From Azoarcus sp. KH32C (GTDB lineage Bacteria > Pseudomonadota > Gammaproteobacteria > Burkholderiales > Rhodocyclaceae), in the NCBI RefSeq assembly GCF_000349945.1, contig NC_020516.1, positions 2,480,001 through 2,544,000 on the forward strand: a DNA stretch of 64,000 bases, written 5' to 3'. The notes under the pieces are model-generated. The model was not told the DNA's origin, did no database searches, and saw only the letters and a program-made list of their open reading frames with translations. The translations under genes were made by a program, and so were the position numbers. Shown here piece by piece: positions 29,624-38,313 of the stretch (positions are counted from its first letter, which is position 1; each line of letters opens with the position of its first letter).

Positions 29624-30472
29624 TCAAAGAGCGACGAGGGTCTGGCGGCCGAACCAGCTTTCGCCGGCGGCCAGTTCGATACGATGGTGTGCAGCGGCGG
29701 CTTCGACACACAGCATATGGCGGAATCCATTGGCCGGCATATCGGGCAGTTCGGCGCAACGCTCTTCCCACGGGTTCCAGACCACGGCGTCGGGGAAGCC
29801 TTCGGCCTGGATGCCGAGGTTGCGCGGGCCGTCGCGCAGCAGGAGCGGCCGCTTGACGTCGTGGTAGACGCGATCCGTCTCGCGGTCGATCGTCAGGACG
29901 TCGCCGGTTTCCTGCTTGACGTGATTCTTGTCCGTGGCGTCGCGATACTCGTGGCCGTGCAGGCCCTGCAGTTGTGCAGTCTCCACTTCGCGTACGCGCA
30001 GGTAGGTATGCAGCGCCGCCGTGAATGCGAAAGGCGAATAGCCGGTGTTCTCGACTTCGAGCTCGACGTCGAGACGCGTGCCGTCGATGGCGACCGTCAG
30101 TTCGGACCCGAAGGATTGCGGCCAGATCGAACGCGTCTCGTCATCATCGTTGAACTGGAGGATGACCATGGCGAAGTCGTCGCCGGCGCGTTCCTCGGCA
30201 ACCGTCCAGTTGCGCGTTCGCACGAGGCCGTGCTTGGGCAGCGAGCCGAGTCCGGCAAACTGCGGGAAGCACACGGGGATGCCGCCGCGAATGGCTACGC
30301 TGCCATCGTAGACGGCATTCGGGCTCAGGTAGAGGCATTCGCGTCCGCCGGAAGGATTCCACGACAGCACCTGGGCGCCGAAGAGCGACACGACGGCGCT
30401 CGCTCCGGCAGGAGTGGTGAGGCGAAGGGCGGGAAGGCCGTGGAACTGCAGGCTCTCGATCGTTGCGGGCAT
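29624..30472 (-). CDS. D-hexose-6-phosphate mutarotase (aldose 1-epimerase family)
   Basis: 282 residues from ATG 30472. The galactose-mutarotase-like beta-sandwich is marked by SLFGAQVLSWNPSGGRECLYLSP, GGIPVCFPQFA and GLVRTRNW, as in YeaD-type hexose-6-phosphate epimerases. It interconverts alpha and beta anomers of sugar phosphates. It starts 7 bases after the acetyltransferase gene stop and is likely co-transcribed with it. Confidence 0.9.
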   Translation of the reverse strand: MPATIESLQFHGLPALRLTTPAGASAVVSLFGAQVLSWNPSGGRECLYLSPNAVYDGSVAIRGGIPVCFPQFAGLGSLPKHGLVRTRNWTVAEERAGDDFAMVILQFNDDDETRSIWPQSFGSELTVAIDGTRLDVELEVENTGYSPFAFTAALHTYLRVREVETAQLQGLHGHEYRDATDKNHVKQETGDVLTIDRETDRVYHDVKRPLLLRDGPRNLGIQAEGFPDAVVWNPWEERCAELPDMPANGFRHMLCVEAAAAHHRIELAAGESWFGRQTLVAL

Positions 30473-30479
30473 GGGCCGG

Positions 30480-33167
30480 TCAGTCCTGAAGCGCGAGAAC
30501 GCCGAGTTTGACAGTGTTGTCTTCGGGGTCGTTCGACAGCACGAATCCCAAACCCTGCACGAACTTGAGCATCCGTTCGTTGTTCGAGAGGAAGATGCCA
30601 TTGATGTAGAGCAGCCCCTTGTTGCGGGCGGTCTCGATCAGGACGCCCATCAGCTTGCGCGCGAGGCCGCGGTGCTGCCAGTCGTCGGCGACGACGACCG
30701 CGAATTCGCAGGATTCGCCGTCCGGGTTCACGGCGTACCGGCAAACACCGACTTCGACTTCCTTGCCTTCCTGATCGATGGTCGCGACGAAGGCCATTTC
30801 GCGGTCGTAGTCGATCTGCGTCAGGCGTGCCACCATGGCCGGCGGAAGTTCGCGCATGGTGTTCATGAAGCGGTAGTACTTGGTCTCGGCCGATAGTTTG
30901 CGCACGAACTCGACTTCGAGTTCGGCGTCCTCGGGCTTGATCGGTCGAATCGTGACGGGGGTGCCGTCCGGTTGCGTCCAGACGCTGATGAGCTGCGACG
31001 GATAGGGGTGGATCGCCATGTGGGCATAGCGATCGACCGACGGCGAGACATTCTCGACGGTTACGCGGGCGTCGACGGCGACCGCGCCGTCCTCGTCCAC
31101 AATCAATGGGTTGATCTCGAGCTCCGTGATCCACGGCAGTTCGCAGACCATTTCGGAGACGCGCAGGAGCACGAGTTCGAGCGACTCCATGTTCACCGGC
31201 GGCATGGTGCGGAACTCGCCGAGGAGGCTCGACACGCGCGACGAGCGGATCAGGTCACGGACAAGGAAGTTGTTCAGCGGCGGCAGGGCGACGGCGAGGT
31301 CCTTGTTCGCTTCGACGCGGTTTCCGCCCTCGCCGAAGGTGATGTACGGGCCGAAAACCGGGTCGCGCTTGACGCCGACAACCAGTTCGCGGCCATTGCG
31401 TTTGAGGATCATCGGCTCGATCGCGACGCCATTGATCGCGGCGTCAGGCTTGTTGCGGCGGACTTCCTCGAGGATCTCCTGATAGGCCGTGCGTACCGCG
31501 GCGAGGCTGGCGAGGTTGAGCCGCACGCCGCCGGAGTCCGCCTTGTGGATGATCGAGGGGGAATCGATCTTCATCACCACCGGGAGTCCGATTTCCTCCG
31601 CCAGCACCATCGCTTCAGTCGCGGAGCGGGCGATCACGGTCTGAGCGATCGGAATGCGGAAGGCCGCAAGCAGCGCCTTTGATTCCATTTCGTTGAGGAC
31701 CTTGCGGCGCTCGGCAAGCGCCGTCTCGATCACCAGACGGGCGCTTTCGACGCTCGGCGGATTCAGATGCGACAGCGAGGCCGGCGTCTGCATCAGCAGC
31801 TTCTGATTGCGGTAATAGGCCGAGATGTGGCTGAACAGTTCGACCGCGGGTTCCGGTGTGCGGAAGGTGGGGATGCCCGCGGTTTGCAGGGCTTTCCGCC
31901 CGTCGCGCACGAGGTCTTCGCCCATCCAGCAGGTGACGACCGGCTTGTCGGCGTTCTTTTCCAGTTCGATGATCGATTGCGCGACCGAGGTCGGGTTGGT
32001 GACCGCCTGCGGCGTGAGCATGACGAGGACGCCATCGACATTGGTGTCTTCGAGTACCGCGTGAACGGTCTTCGTATAGGCCTCGACGTCGGCGTCGCCC
32101 AGGATGTCGATCGGGTTGCCGCGCGACCAGCCCGGGGGCAGGCTGGCGTTGAGCTTTTCCATCGTCCCGTCGGAGAAAGTGGTGAGCGGGATGTTCAGAT
32201 CGGCTGCGCGGTCTGCGGCCATGACACCCGGCCCGCCGCCGTTGGTGACGATTGCCAGGCGGTTGCCGCGCGGGCGGAAGTGCGAGAACAGCGCGTTGGC
32301 GGCGGCAAAGAGCTGCCCCATGTTGTAGAGGCGGATGACGCCGGCGCGCCGCAGCGCCGCGTCGAACACGGCGTCGTCGCCGCTCATTGCCCCGGAATGC
32401 GAGCGGATGGCCTGGGCGGCCGCCGGATGTCGGCCGACCTTGATCAACAGCACCGGCTTCACGCGGGCGGCGCCGCGCAGGGCGCTCATGAAGCGGCGGG
32501 CATCGCGGATGCCCTCGACGTACATGATGATGCTCTCGGTGCGCGGGTCGGAGATCAGGTATTCGAGCACCTCGCCGAAGTCGATGTCGCTGGACGAGCC
32601 GAGCGAGACGACGGCGGAGAAGCCGATGTTGTTCGGCTTGGCCCAGTCGAGAATGGACGTGCACAGCGCGCCGGACTGGGAGATCAGGCCGATCGTGCCC
32701 TTCATCGCGCTGACGTGCGCGAAGGTGGCGTTCAGGCCGAGGTCCGGGCGCATGATGCCGAGGCAGTTCGGACCGAGCAGGCGGATACGGTGACGCCGCG
32801 CCGCTTCGACGACGTGGCGTTCGAGCGTGGCGCCGCGGGGCCCGGTTTCGGAGAACCCGGACGAGATGATGACGACCGCCTTCACCCCGGCGCGACCGCA
32901 GCTTTCGACGATCGACAGCACGCGGTCGGCCCGGACCGCGACCACGGCGAGGTCGAGGCGATGCGGGACGTCCTCGACCGATTTGTAACAGGGGACGCCG
33001 AGTACGGATTCGTGCTTGGGGTTGACCGCGAAAAGGCGACCACGGAAGCCCCCGTCGAGCATGTTGCGTACAAGCACGTGGCCAAGCGAGTTCTCGCGTT
33101 CGCTGGCCCCGATGATGCCGACGGATTTCGGCTCGATCAACGGGCTGAGGTAGTGCTTCTCTTTCAT
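30480..33167 (-). CDS. Pat-type protein acetyltransferase (acyl-CoA synthetase-like + GNAT)
   Basis: 895 residues from ATG 33167. The N-terminal part is an NDP-forming acyl-CoA synthetase fold (SVGIIGASERENSLGHVLVRNML; SHSGAMSGDDAVFDAALRRAGV). Next is an ATP-grasp-like region (ALLAAFRIPIAQTVIARS; VVMKIDSPSIIHKADSGGV), then a C-terminal GNAT domain (about 735-890; WQHRGLARKLMGVLIETARNKGL). This matches Pat/YfiQ lysine acetyltransferases that control acetyl-CoA synthetase and other metabolic enzymes. The synthetase-like half is usually regulatory. It is the first gene of a five-gene minus-strand run. Confidence 0.93.
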   Translation of the reverse strand: MKEKHYLSPLIEPKSVGIIGASERENSLGHVLVRNMLDGGFRGRLFAVNPKHESVLGVPCYKSVEDVPHRLDLAVVAVRADRVLSIVESCGRAGVKAVVIISSGFSETGPRGATLERHVVEAARRHRIRLLGPNCLGIMRPDLGLNATFAHVSAMKGTIGLISQSGALCTSILDWAKPNNIGFSAVVSLGSSSDIDFGEVLEYLISDPRTESIIMYVEGIRDARRFMSALRGAARVKPVLLIKVGRHPAAAQAIRSHSGAMSGDDAVFDAALRRAGVIRLYNMGQLFAAANALFSHFRPRGNRLAIVTNGGGPGVMAADRAADLNIPLTTFSDGTMEKLNASLPPGWSRGNPIDILGDADVEAYTKTVHAVLEDTNVDGVLVMLTPQAVTNPTSVAQSIIELEKNADKPVVTCWMGEDLVRDGRKALQTAGIPTFRTPEPAVELFSHISAYYRNQKLLMQTPASLSHLNPPSVESARLVIETALAERRKVLNEMESKALLAAFRIPIAQTVIARSATEAMVLAEEIGLPVVMKIDSPSIIHKADSGGVRLNLASLAAVRTAYQEILEEVRRNKPDAAINGVAIEPMILKRNGRELVVGVKRDPVFGPYITFGEGGNRVEANKDLAVALPPLNNFLVRDLIRSSRVSSLLGEFRTMPPVNMESLELVLLRVSEMVCELPWITELEINPLIVDEDGAVAVDARVTVENVSPSVDRYAHMAIHPYPSQLISVWTQPDGTPVTIRPIKPEDAELEVEFVRKLSAETKYYRFMNTMRELPPAMVARLTQIDYDREMAFVATIDQEGKEVEVGVCRYAVNPDGESCEFAVVVADDWQHRGLARKLMGVLIETARNKGLLYINGIFLSNNERMLKFVQGLGFVLSNDPEDNTVKLGVLALQD

Positions 33168-33509
33168 TGTTTTTTCGCCTGAATCCAGGTGGGCGCGCAG
33201 ATATTCGTGGGTGTGCGACGTTTGCTGCAGTGTGGCTGAATCTTCGACAAACTCAAGCTTACTGCAGTGCACAAATCGAGATTGTGACATATGTTGGCGC
33301 AATCGCGGATTGGGGCAAACCAGAAAGATCGCCCTGGCCGCTTGCTCCCGTGCATCCAGTACAACACGCGGCTAGAATCGAAGGCCGTTTCCCTGATGTT
33401 CGGACGCCGTTTTCGGAGATGTCATGAAACAAGCGCATGAGTGGAACGTAAGGCGCGACATGTCGTGCAAGCTGTTGGCATTTTCTGCAAGCGACTTACG
33501 GGTGGAATC
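33168..33509. other. 342-base divergent intergenic region
   Basis: No gene is visible between the Pat-like acetyltransferase (minus) and the methyltransferase (plus). It must hold promoters for both. The octamer CTGCAGTG occurs twice about 40 bases apart in the half nearer the acetyltransferase, which could be coincidence. No strong -35/-10 pair stands out. Confidence 0.5.
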
Positions 33510-34076
33510 ATGACCGAGCCGCATGCCAAGACGTTGGAGCCGTCTGCCTGGGTGCGGCGTTTTGCGGGAATGATCGCGCCCGCCGGCCATGTTCTCGACT
33601 ACGCCTGCGGAACCGGGCGGCATGCACGCTGGCTGGCGAGGGTCGGATTCGATGTCGAGGCGGTGGATCGCGATCCGGAGGCCTTGGCCCGACTTGCCGG
33701 CGAGCCGCGTGTCAGCACTCGAGTCGCTGATCTCGAATACGGTCCGTGGCCATTCGCGGAGGCCCGATTCGACGCGATCGTCGTGACCAATTACCTCTTC
33801 CGGCCTCGATTAGACGCGATGCTCGCCTGCCTGCGACCGGGCGGCGTGCTGATCTACGAGACTTTCATGCTCGGTCACGAGCGTTACGGGCGTCCGTCGA
33901 ATCCCGCTTTTCTCCTTCGGTCCGGCGAACTGCTGCAAAGGCTAGTCGCGGAGTTCACAATTATCGCCTTCGAGCAGGGTGTCGTGCACAGTCCGCGCGA
34001 CGCAGTGATTCAGCGCGTTTGTGCCGTGAAGGCGAACGCGGCGGTGCTGGATTTGCCAGTGCTCGGTGCGGCCTGA
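33510..34076 (+). CDS. Class I SAM-dependent methyltransferase
   Basis: 188 residues from ATG 33510. It has SAM motif I VLDYACGTGRHARWLARVG (about 30-48) with the acidic residue in EAVDRDPEAL, then FDAIVVTNYLFRP and LRPGGVLIYETFMLG. A small soluble enzyme of unknown substrate; similar proteins are annotated as TehB/UbiE-like. It is transcribed away from the Pat-like gene. Confidence 0.85.
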   Translation: MTEPHAKTLEPSAWVRRFAGMIAPAGHVLDYACGTGRHARWLARVGFDVEAVDRDPEALARLAGEPRVSTRVADLEYGPWPFAEARFDAIVVTNYLFRPRLDAMLACLRPGGVLIYETFMLGHERYGRPSNPAFLLRSGELLQRLVAEFTIIAFEQGVVHSPRDAVIQRVCAVKANAAVLDLPVLGAA

Positions 34077-34085
34077 GTCCAAGAG

Positions 34086-34121
34086 CCCCCGTTTCTTGGG
34101 TATTTGACCCAATCGCGGGGG
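34086..34121 (+). terminator. Two-part stem-loop after the methyltransferase gene
   Basis: CCCCCG/CGGGGG (34086-34091, 34116-34121) encloses TTGGGT/ACCCAA (34096-34101, 34107-34112). The hairpin starts 9 bases past the stop; there is no clear U-tract, so it may be a Rho-linked or non-canonical terminator. Confidence 0.4.
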
Positions 34122-34189
34122 ATTTCCCGCACCCTGTCGCCTGCCTCGTTTCGCTTGCGCGCCCTTCGTCGTGGGAACGGCGCGCATCA

Positions 34190-34206
34190 GTCGTGTGGCA
34201 CACGAC
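34190..34206. repeat. Palindrome overlapping the sigma-54-like promoter
   Basis: GTCGTGT-GGC-ACACGAC is a perfect inverted repeat with a 3-base centre. It overlaps the -24 element of the candidate sigma-54 promoter, so it could be an operator or could itself explain the TGGCAC match. Confidence 0.4.
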
Positions 34207-34211
34207 GTGCA
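34196..34211 (+). promoter_or_regulatory. Candidate sigma-54 promoter of the NtrB/NtrC-like operon
   Basis: TGGCAC (34196-34201) and GTGCA (34207-34211) give the invariant GG-N10-GC spacing of -24/-12 promoters. Only the -12 element deviates (GTGC for TTGC). The transcript would begin near 34222, about 135 bases before the kinase start at 34356. The operon encodes a sigma-54 activator, so autoregulation is plausible. Confidence 0.45.
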
Positions 34212-34355
34212 TGGAGGTGTATCGGGAGAGCGAAGCGGATTTTCAGTATTGAAGGCTTTCCTGAACCAGGAATCAGGGACATGCGGCACGATGTCATACC
34301 GCCGCTGGCGGCCCGCCGAGTACGCTGGCGGCACTTCCTTGCAGGCGGGGTCGAT

Positions 34356-35780
34356 ATGTCGATCGATGAGGCGGCCAGCGGTGAACGGGTGCAATCGGCG
34401 ATGCCGATCGCCTCCGATGCGCGCGAATCCCGGTCCGGGCCCCGCCCGTTGAACCTGAGCCGATGGTTCGCACTAGTGGGGCTGCTGTCGATCGCCGGGA
34501 TTTCGGCCGTCGCGGGTTACCTGCTTTCCATTTTCGTCACCGACCGGATGGTCCGGCAGGAGGGCGAACTGACGATGGAAATGGTGCAGAACCTGGTGCT
34601 CGTCGAAAAGCCTTTCCTGAACATGTTTGCGGAAAGCGAGCCCGCGCGCCGGGAAGATGCGGCGGAGGCCATCGAGCATATCGCCAGCATTCCAGGAGTG
34701 CTGCGGGCGAACGTTTATGACCGCAGCCGGCGAATCTTGTGGTCCAGCGACCAGGAACTGATCGGGCAGCTGTTCGGCGTCAATGACGAGCTCGACGACG
34801 CGCTCCGCGGCGAGCTGGTCGCGCACGGTCAGCGTCACGACGGCGGTGCGCACGACAAGGCGGAGCACAGGGACCTCGCCCAGCCCGCGAACTTCTTTGT
34901 CGAGATCTATCTCCCGGTGCGGGACCGGCAGAGCGGGGCTGTTGTCGGTGCGATCGAGGTCTATAAGAACCCGGTGGCGCTCTTCAACGCGCTCCAGCAC
35001 CTTTATCGCTACATTGCAGTCGGGGCGGCGCTTTCGGGCTTGTTCCTGTACGCCGCGCTGTTCTGGCTCGTCCGACGCGCGGACTTGCTGATCCGCGAAC
35101 AACAGCGCCGCCTGCTGGACGCGGAGACGCTCGCGGTGATTGGCGAGATGAGCTCCGCGGTTGCGCACGGCATCCGCAATCCCTTGGCGTCGATCAGGAG
35201 TTCGGCCGAGCTGATGCTGCTCACCGAGGATAGTACGACGGCCGAAGCGGCGGCTGACATCGTCGCGGAATCGGACCGGCTGGAGGCGTGGGTGCGAGAA
35301 CTCCTGTCCTATTCCCGTCCGCTCAATGAGAAGCTGACGGCGGTGGAGCTTGAGCCGTTGGTGCGGCGCTGTATCGACGAGTTTGCGCGCGAACTCCAGC
35401 GTCGCGATATCGATGTCGAATTGAGGCTGCCCGATGTGCTGCCGGCAGTGCGCGGCGACCCGCTCCTGCTCGGGCAGGTGATGCACAGCGTGGTCGCGAA
35501 CGCGATCGAGGCGATCGGCAACGGCGGTCGGCTCGAGGTGGCCTGCGACGTGGAGCGCGGTGGTCGGCAAGTGCTACTCGTCGTGCGGGACAACGGGCCG
35601 GGGATGCCGCCCAATCTCTTGCAGCGCGCCGGTAAGCCGTTCTTCACCACCAAGCCGCGCGGACTCGGAGTGGGCCTTGCGCTCGCCCGGCGCATCGTCG
35701 AACGCTTCGGCGGCGCGCTCGCGATCGAGAGTTCGCCCGGCGACGGTACGACAGTGAAAGTGGTCATGGCGGCAGCCTGA
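34356..35780 (+). CDS. Membrane sensor histidine kinase, NtrB-like
   Basis: About 474 residues from ATG 34356. Other in-frame starts exist upstream (for example 34281), but the region before 34356 looks non-coding. TM1 is at about 33-55 (ALVGLLSIAGISAVAGYLLSI), a periplasmic domain at 56-205, and TM2 at 207-230. The HisKA His is in SSAVAHGIRNPLASIRSSAE. HATPase motifs NAIEAIGNGG, RDNGPGMPP and GLGVGLALARRIVERFGG complete it. It ends 14 bases before the sigma-54 regulator gene and should phosphorylate it. Confidence 0.9.
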   Translation: MSIDEAASGERVQSAMPIASDARESRSGPRPLNLSRWFALVGLLSIAGISAVAGYLLSIFVTDRMVRQEGELTMEMVQNLVLVEKPFLNMFAESEPARREDAAEAIEHIASIPGVLRANVYDRSRRILWSSDQELIGQLFGVNDELDDALRGELVAHGQRHDGGAHDKAEHRDLAQPANFFVEIYLPVRDRQSGAVVGAIEVYKNPVALFNALQHLYRYIAVGAALSGLFLYAALFWLVRRADLLIREQQRRLLDAETLAVIGEMSSAVAHGIRNPLASIRSSAELMLLTEDSTTAEAAADIVAESDRLEAWVRELLSYSRPLNEKLTAVELEPLVRRCIDEFARELQRRDIDVELRLPDVLPAVRGDPLLLGQVMHSVVANAIEAIGNGGRLEVACDVERGGRQVLLVVRDNGPGMPPNLLQRAGKPFFTTKPRGLGVGLALARRIVERFGGALAIESSPGDGTTVKVVMAAA

Positions 35781-35794
35781 GCGGGGAGGGGACG

Positions 35795-37207
35795 ATGGGA
35801 CGCGCGATTCTGGTCATCGAGGACGAGGCGGTCCTCGGCAAGAACATCCGGATTTATCTCGAGCGCAGTGCCTACGACGTGCGGGTCGCGGAGACGGCGG
35901 AGGAGGGGCTCGCGCTGCTCGACGTCTTCAAGCCCGACGCCGTCGTGCTCGATTTCAACCTGCCGGGCATCAACGGGCTCGATGCGCTAGCGCGCCTACG
36001 GGCTTTCGACCGTCATTTGCCGGTCATCATGATCACCGGGCACGGCAGCGTCGAATTGGCGGTCGAAGCGATGAAGGCCGGTGCGCGCGACTTCCTGACC
36101 AAGCCCGTCGCCCTCGCAAAACTCAAGTTGTTGATCGACAAGTCATTCAAGGAAACCCAGCGCGACAGTGCGCTCGATTACTACCAGCAGCGCGAGGCCG
36201 ATGCGGCGGATCTCACGAGCCTGTTCGGCGAATCCCCGCCGATGCGCACGCTCAAGCAGACCTTGCGGCAATTGCTCGACGCGGAGTCGCAGTTGCAGGA
36301 CGCGGATGCGCCGGCAGTGCTGGTGCTGGGCGAGACGGGCACGGGCAAAGAGCTCGTCGCGCGGGCGCTGCATTACAACGGTCCCCGCCGGGATCGGCCC
36401 TTCGTCGAGCTGAACTGCGCGTCGATTCCGGCGCAACTGCTCGAATCCGAACTCTTCGGCTACGAGCGGGGGGCCTTCACCGACGCCCGCGAACGCAAGC
36501 TGGGGCTCGTGGAAACTGCGGAGGGCGGAACGCTGTTTCTCGACGAGATCGGCGACATGGACCTGGGCCTGCAGGCGAAGCTCCTCAAGCTGCTGGAAGA
36601 AAAGACGGTGCGGCGCATCGGCAGCCTGCGCGATCAGCGAGTCAACGTCCGGATCGTTGCCGCGACGCATCGGCCGATCGATGCATTGGTCGGGGAGGGG
36701 CGTTTCCGTGCGGACCTCTATTTCCGCCTGTGCGTCTTCCAGATCATGCTCCCACCGCTGCGCGACCGGGGCGACGATGTGCTGTCGCTCGCGCGCCACT
36801 TCATCTCGATCCACGCTGCGAGATACGGCAAGCGCGCGCCTTCGCTATCCCCGGCGGCCGAAGCGCTGATGCTGCGCCACCGCTGGCCGGGCAATGTCCG
36901 CGAACTGCGCAACGTCCTCGAACAGGCGGTGCTGCTCAACACCGGGCCGGTCATCGAGGCGTCCCAGTTGTCGCTGACGACGACCGCGGTGCCGCCCTCC
37001 GCCGCGACGACGCCGGACGTCGCGCAGACGGCGCAGGGGCGTGCCGATGCACCCGCGCAAACACTCGAAGATATCGAACGCCATGCGCTGCTCGATGCCC
37101 TCAAGCAGACCGGCTGGAACGTCTCGCGTGCGGCGCGCCTCCTCGGCGTCAGCCGGGACACGCTGCGCTACCGGATCGAGAAATGGGGGCTTTCGATGGA
37201 CGCTTGA
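35795..37207 (+). CDS. Sigma-54-dependent response regulator (NtrC family, GAFTDA variant)
   Basis: 470 residues. Receiver 1-120 (phosphoacceptor Asp in VVLDFNLPG). AAA+ domain about 145-390 with Walker A GETGTGKE, Walker B LFLDEIGDM, and the sigma-54 contact loop reading GAFTDA (residues 226-231, bases 36470-36487) instead of GAFTGA. A Fis-type DNA-binding helix-turn-helix follows at the C-terminus (VSRAARLLGVSRDTLRYRIEKWG). It activates sigma-54 promoters on phosphorylation by the kinase upstream. Target genes cannot be read from the window beyond the possible self-promoter. Confidence 0.94.
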   Translation: MGRAILVIEDEAVLGKNIRIYLERSAYDVRVAETAEEGLALLDVFKPDAVVLDFNLPGINGLDALARLRAFDRHLPVIMITGHGSVELAVEAMKAGARDFLTKPVALAKLKLLIDKSFKETQRDSALDYYQQREADAADLTSLFGESPPMRTLKQTLRQLLDAESQLQDADAPAVLVLGETGTGKELVARALHYNGPRRDRPFVELNCASIPAQLLESELFGYERGAFTDARERKLGLVETAEGGTLFLDEIGDMDLGLQAKLLKLLEEKTVRRIGSLRDQRVNVRIVAATHRPIDALVGEGRFRADLYFRLCVFQIMLPPLRDRGDDVLSLARHFISIHAARYGKRAPSLSPAAEALMLRHRWPGNVRELRNVLEQAVLLNTGPVIEASQLSLTTTAVPPSAATTPDVAQTAQGRADAPAQTLEDIERHALLDALKQTGWNVSRAARLLGVSRDTLRYRIEKWGLSMDA

Positions 37208-37208
37208 T

Positions 37209-38258
37209 TCACTGCTGTTCGCGGAGAATGCAGTCTGCAAGCTCCGCGATGCCCGCGTCGCTCAGGTTGCTGCTGGCGAATATCGGCGCTTGCGGAAAGC
37301 GGACGAAATTGCGGTTCTGCGAACGCTGGTAGAGCGGATCGTAGTGCTTGTCGATGAACTCGGCGAAGAGCGTGTAGAGCTCGTGCTGGGCGGCCAGCGC
37401 CTTCCAGTTGGCCAGCGTTTCGTTGCTCTGCAGGCCCTGCAGGTAGTCGATCTTGTTTTGCAGATCGCTTACATCATCGCCGAGGTAGGCATAGTCCCGC
37501 ACGAGGAAGTCGAGTCGCGCTTCGCGCGTCGCTTCGATCGCGACGCAGTGGCTTTCGCGCATGCGGGCCATCAGGACTTCGGGAACCTGGATGCGTCCGA
37601 TCTTGCGGCTCTCGGCCTCGACGTAGACGGGACGAGCCGGGTCGAAGGTCCGCAACACGCCGTAGAGGTCCGTTTCGAAGGACTTCTGCGTCGGCTGCGG
37701 CCGGTCGGGCAGCGCTCCGAGCACAGAGCCTTTGTGGGCGGCGAGCTGTTCCAGATCCAGCACTTGCGCGCCAAGCCTGCCGAGCGCTTCGAGCACGCGG
37801 GTCTTGCCGCTTCCCGTCGCGCCGCAGATCACGCGAAAGTCGAACCGGCCGGGCAGGACGGCGAGTTCGTCGACGACCAGGTGGCGCCAGCTCTTGTAGC
37901 CGCCTTCGAGCTGGCAGGCGTCCCACCCGATCAGGCGCAGCCACGTGACGAAGGAGCCGCTGCGCTGGCCGCCGCGCCAGCAATAGACGAGCGGACGCCA
38001 GTTCTTCGGCTTGTCCTGGAAGCGCTCGCGCAGATGGCGCGCGATGTTCTCGGCGACCATCGCGGCGCCGATGCGGCGGGCTTCGAAGGCGGATTGCTGC
38101 TTGTAGATCGTGCCGACGATCGCCCGCTGCTCGTTGTCAAGGACAGGGCAACTGACGGCGCCGGGGATGCGGTCTTCGGCGAATTCGGCCGGGCTGCGGG
38201 CGTCGATGAACTCGTCAAATTCGGAGAGCTGTGCTACGGTCGCGAGGCCTTTTTTCAT
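37209..38258 (-). CDS. mnmH: tRNA 2-selenouridine synthase
   Basis: 349 residues from ATG 38258. The rhodanese domain (1-125) has the catalytic Cys in LVYCWRGGQRSGSF. A P-loop domain follows (ICGATGSGKTRVLEALGRLG), as in MnmH/SelU/YbbB, with the conserved region AHKGSVLGALPDRPQPTQKSFE. It replaces sulphur by selenium at the wobble s2U of tRNAs via a geranylated intermediate, using selenophosphate. Its stop abuts the convergent sigma-54 regulator. It is divergent from selD, which makes its selenium donor. Confidence 0.95.
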   Translation of the reverse strand: MKKGLATVAQLSEFDEFIDARSPAEFAEDRIPGAVSCPVLDNEQRAIVGTIYKQQSAFEARRIGAAMVAENIARHLRERFQDKPKNWRPLVYCWRGGQRSGSFVTWLRLIGWDACQLEGGYKSWRHLVVDELAVLPGRFDFRVICGATGSGKTRVLEALGRLGAQVLDLEQLAAHKGSVLGALPDRPQPTQKSFETDLYGVLRTFDPARPVYVEAESRKIGRIQVPEVLMARMRESHCVAIEATREARLDFLVRDYAYLGDDVSDLQNKIDYLQGLQSNETLANWKALAAQHELYTLFAEFIDKHYDPLYQRSQNRNFVRFPQAPIFASSNLSDAGIAELADCILREQQ

Positions 38259-38313
38259 GCGTTGTCGCGGCTTTCGGCGTGCGCCGGATGGCCGGTTATT
38301 CCTTCAGGATGTC

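Noticed and set aside
31767..33182. 471-codon plus-strand frame opposite the Pat-like gene
   Set aside because: Shadow frame; the opposite strand encodes a complete acetyltransferase.
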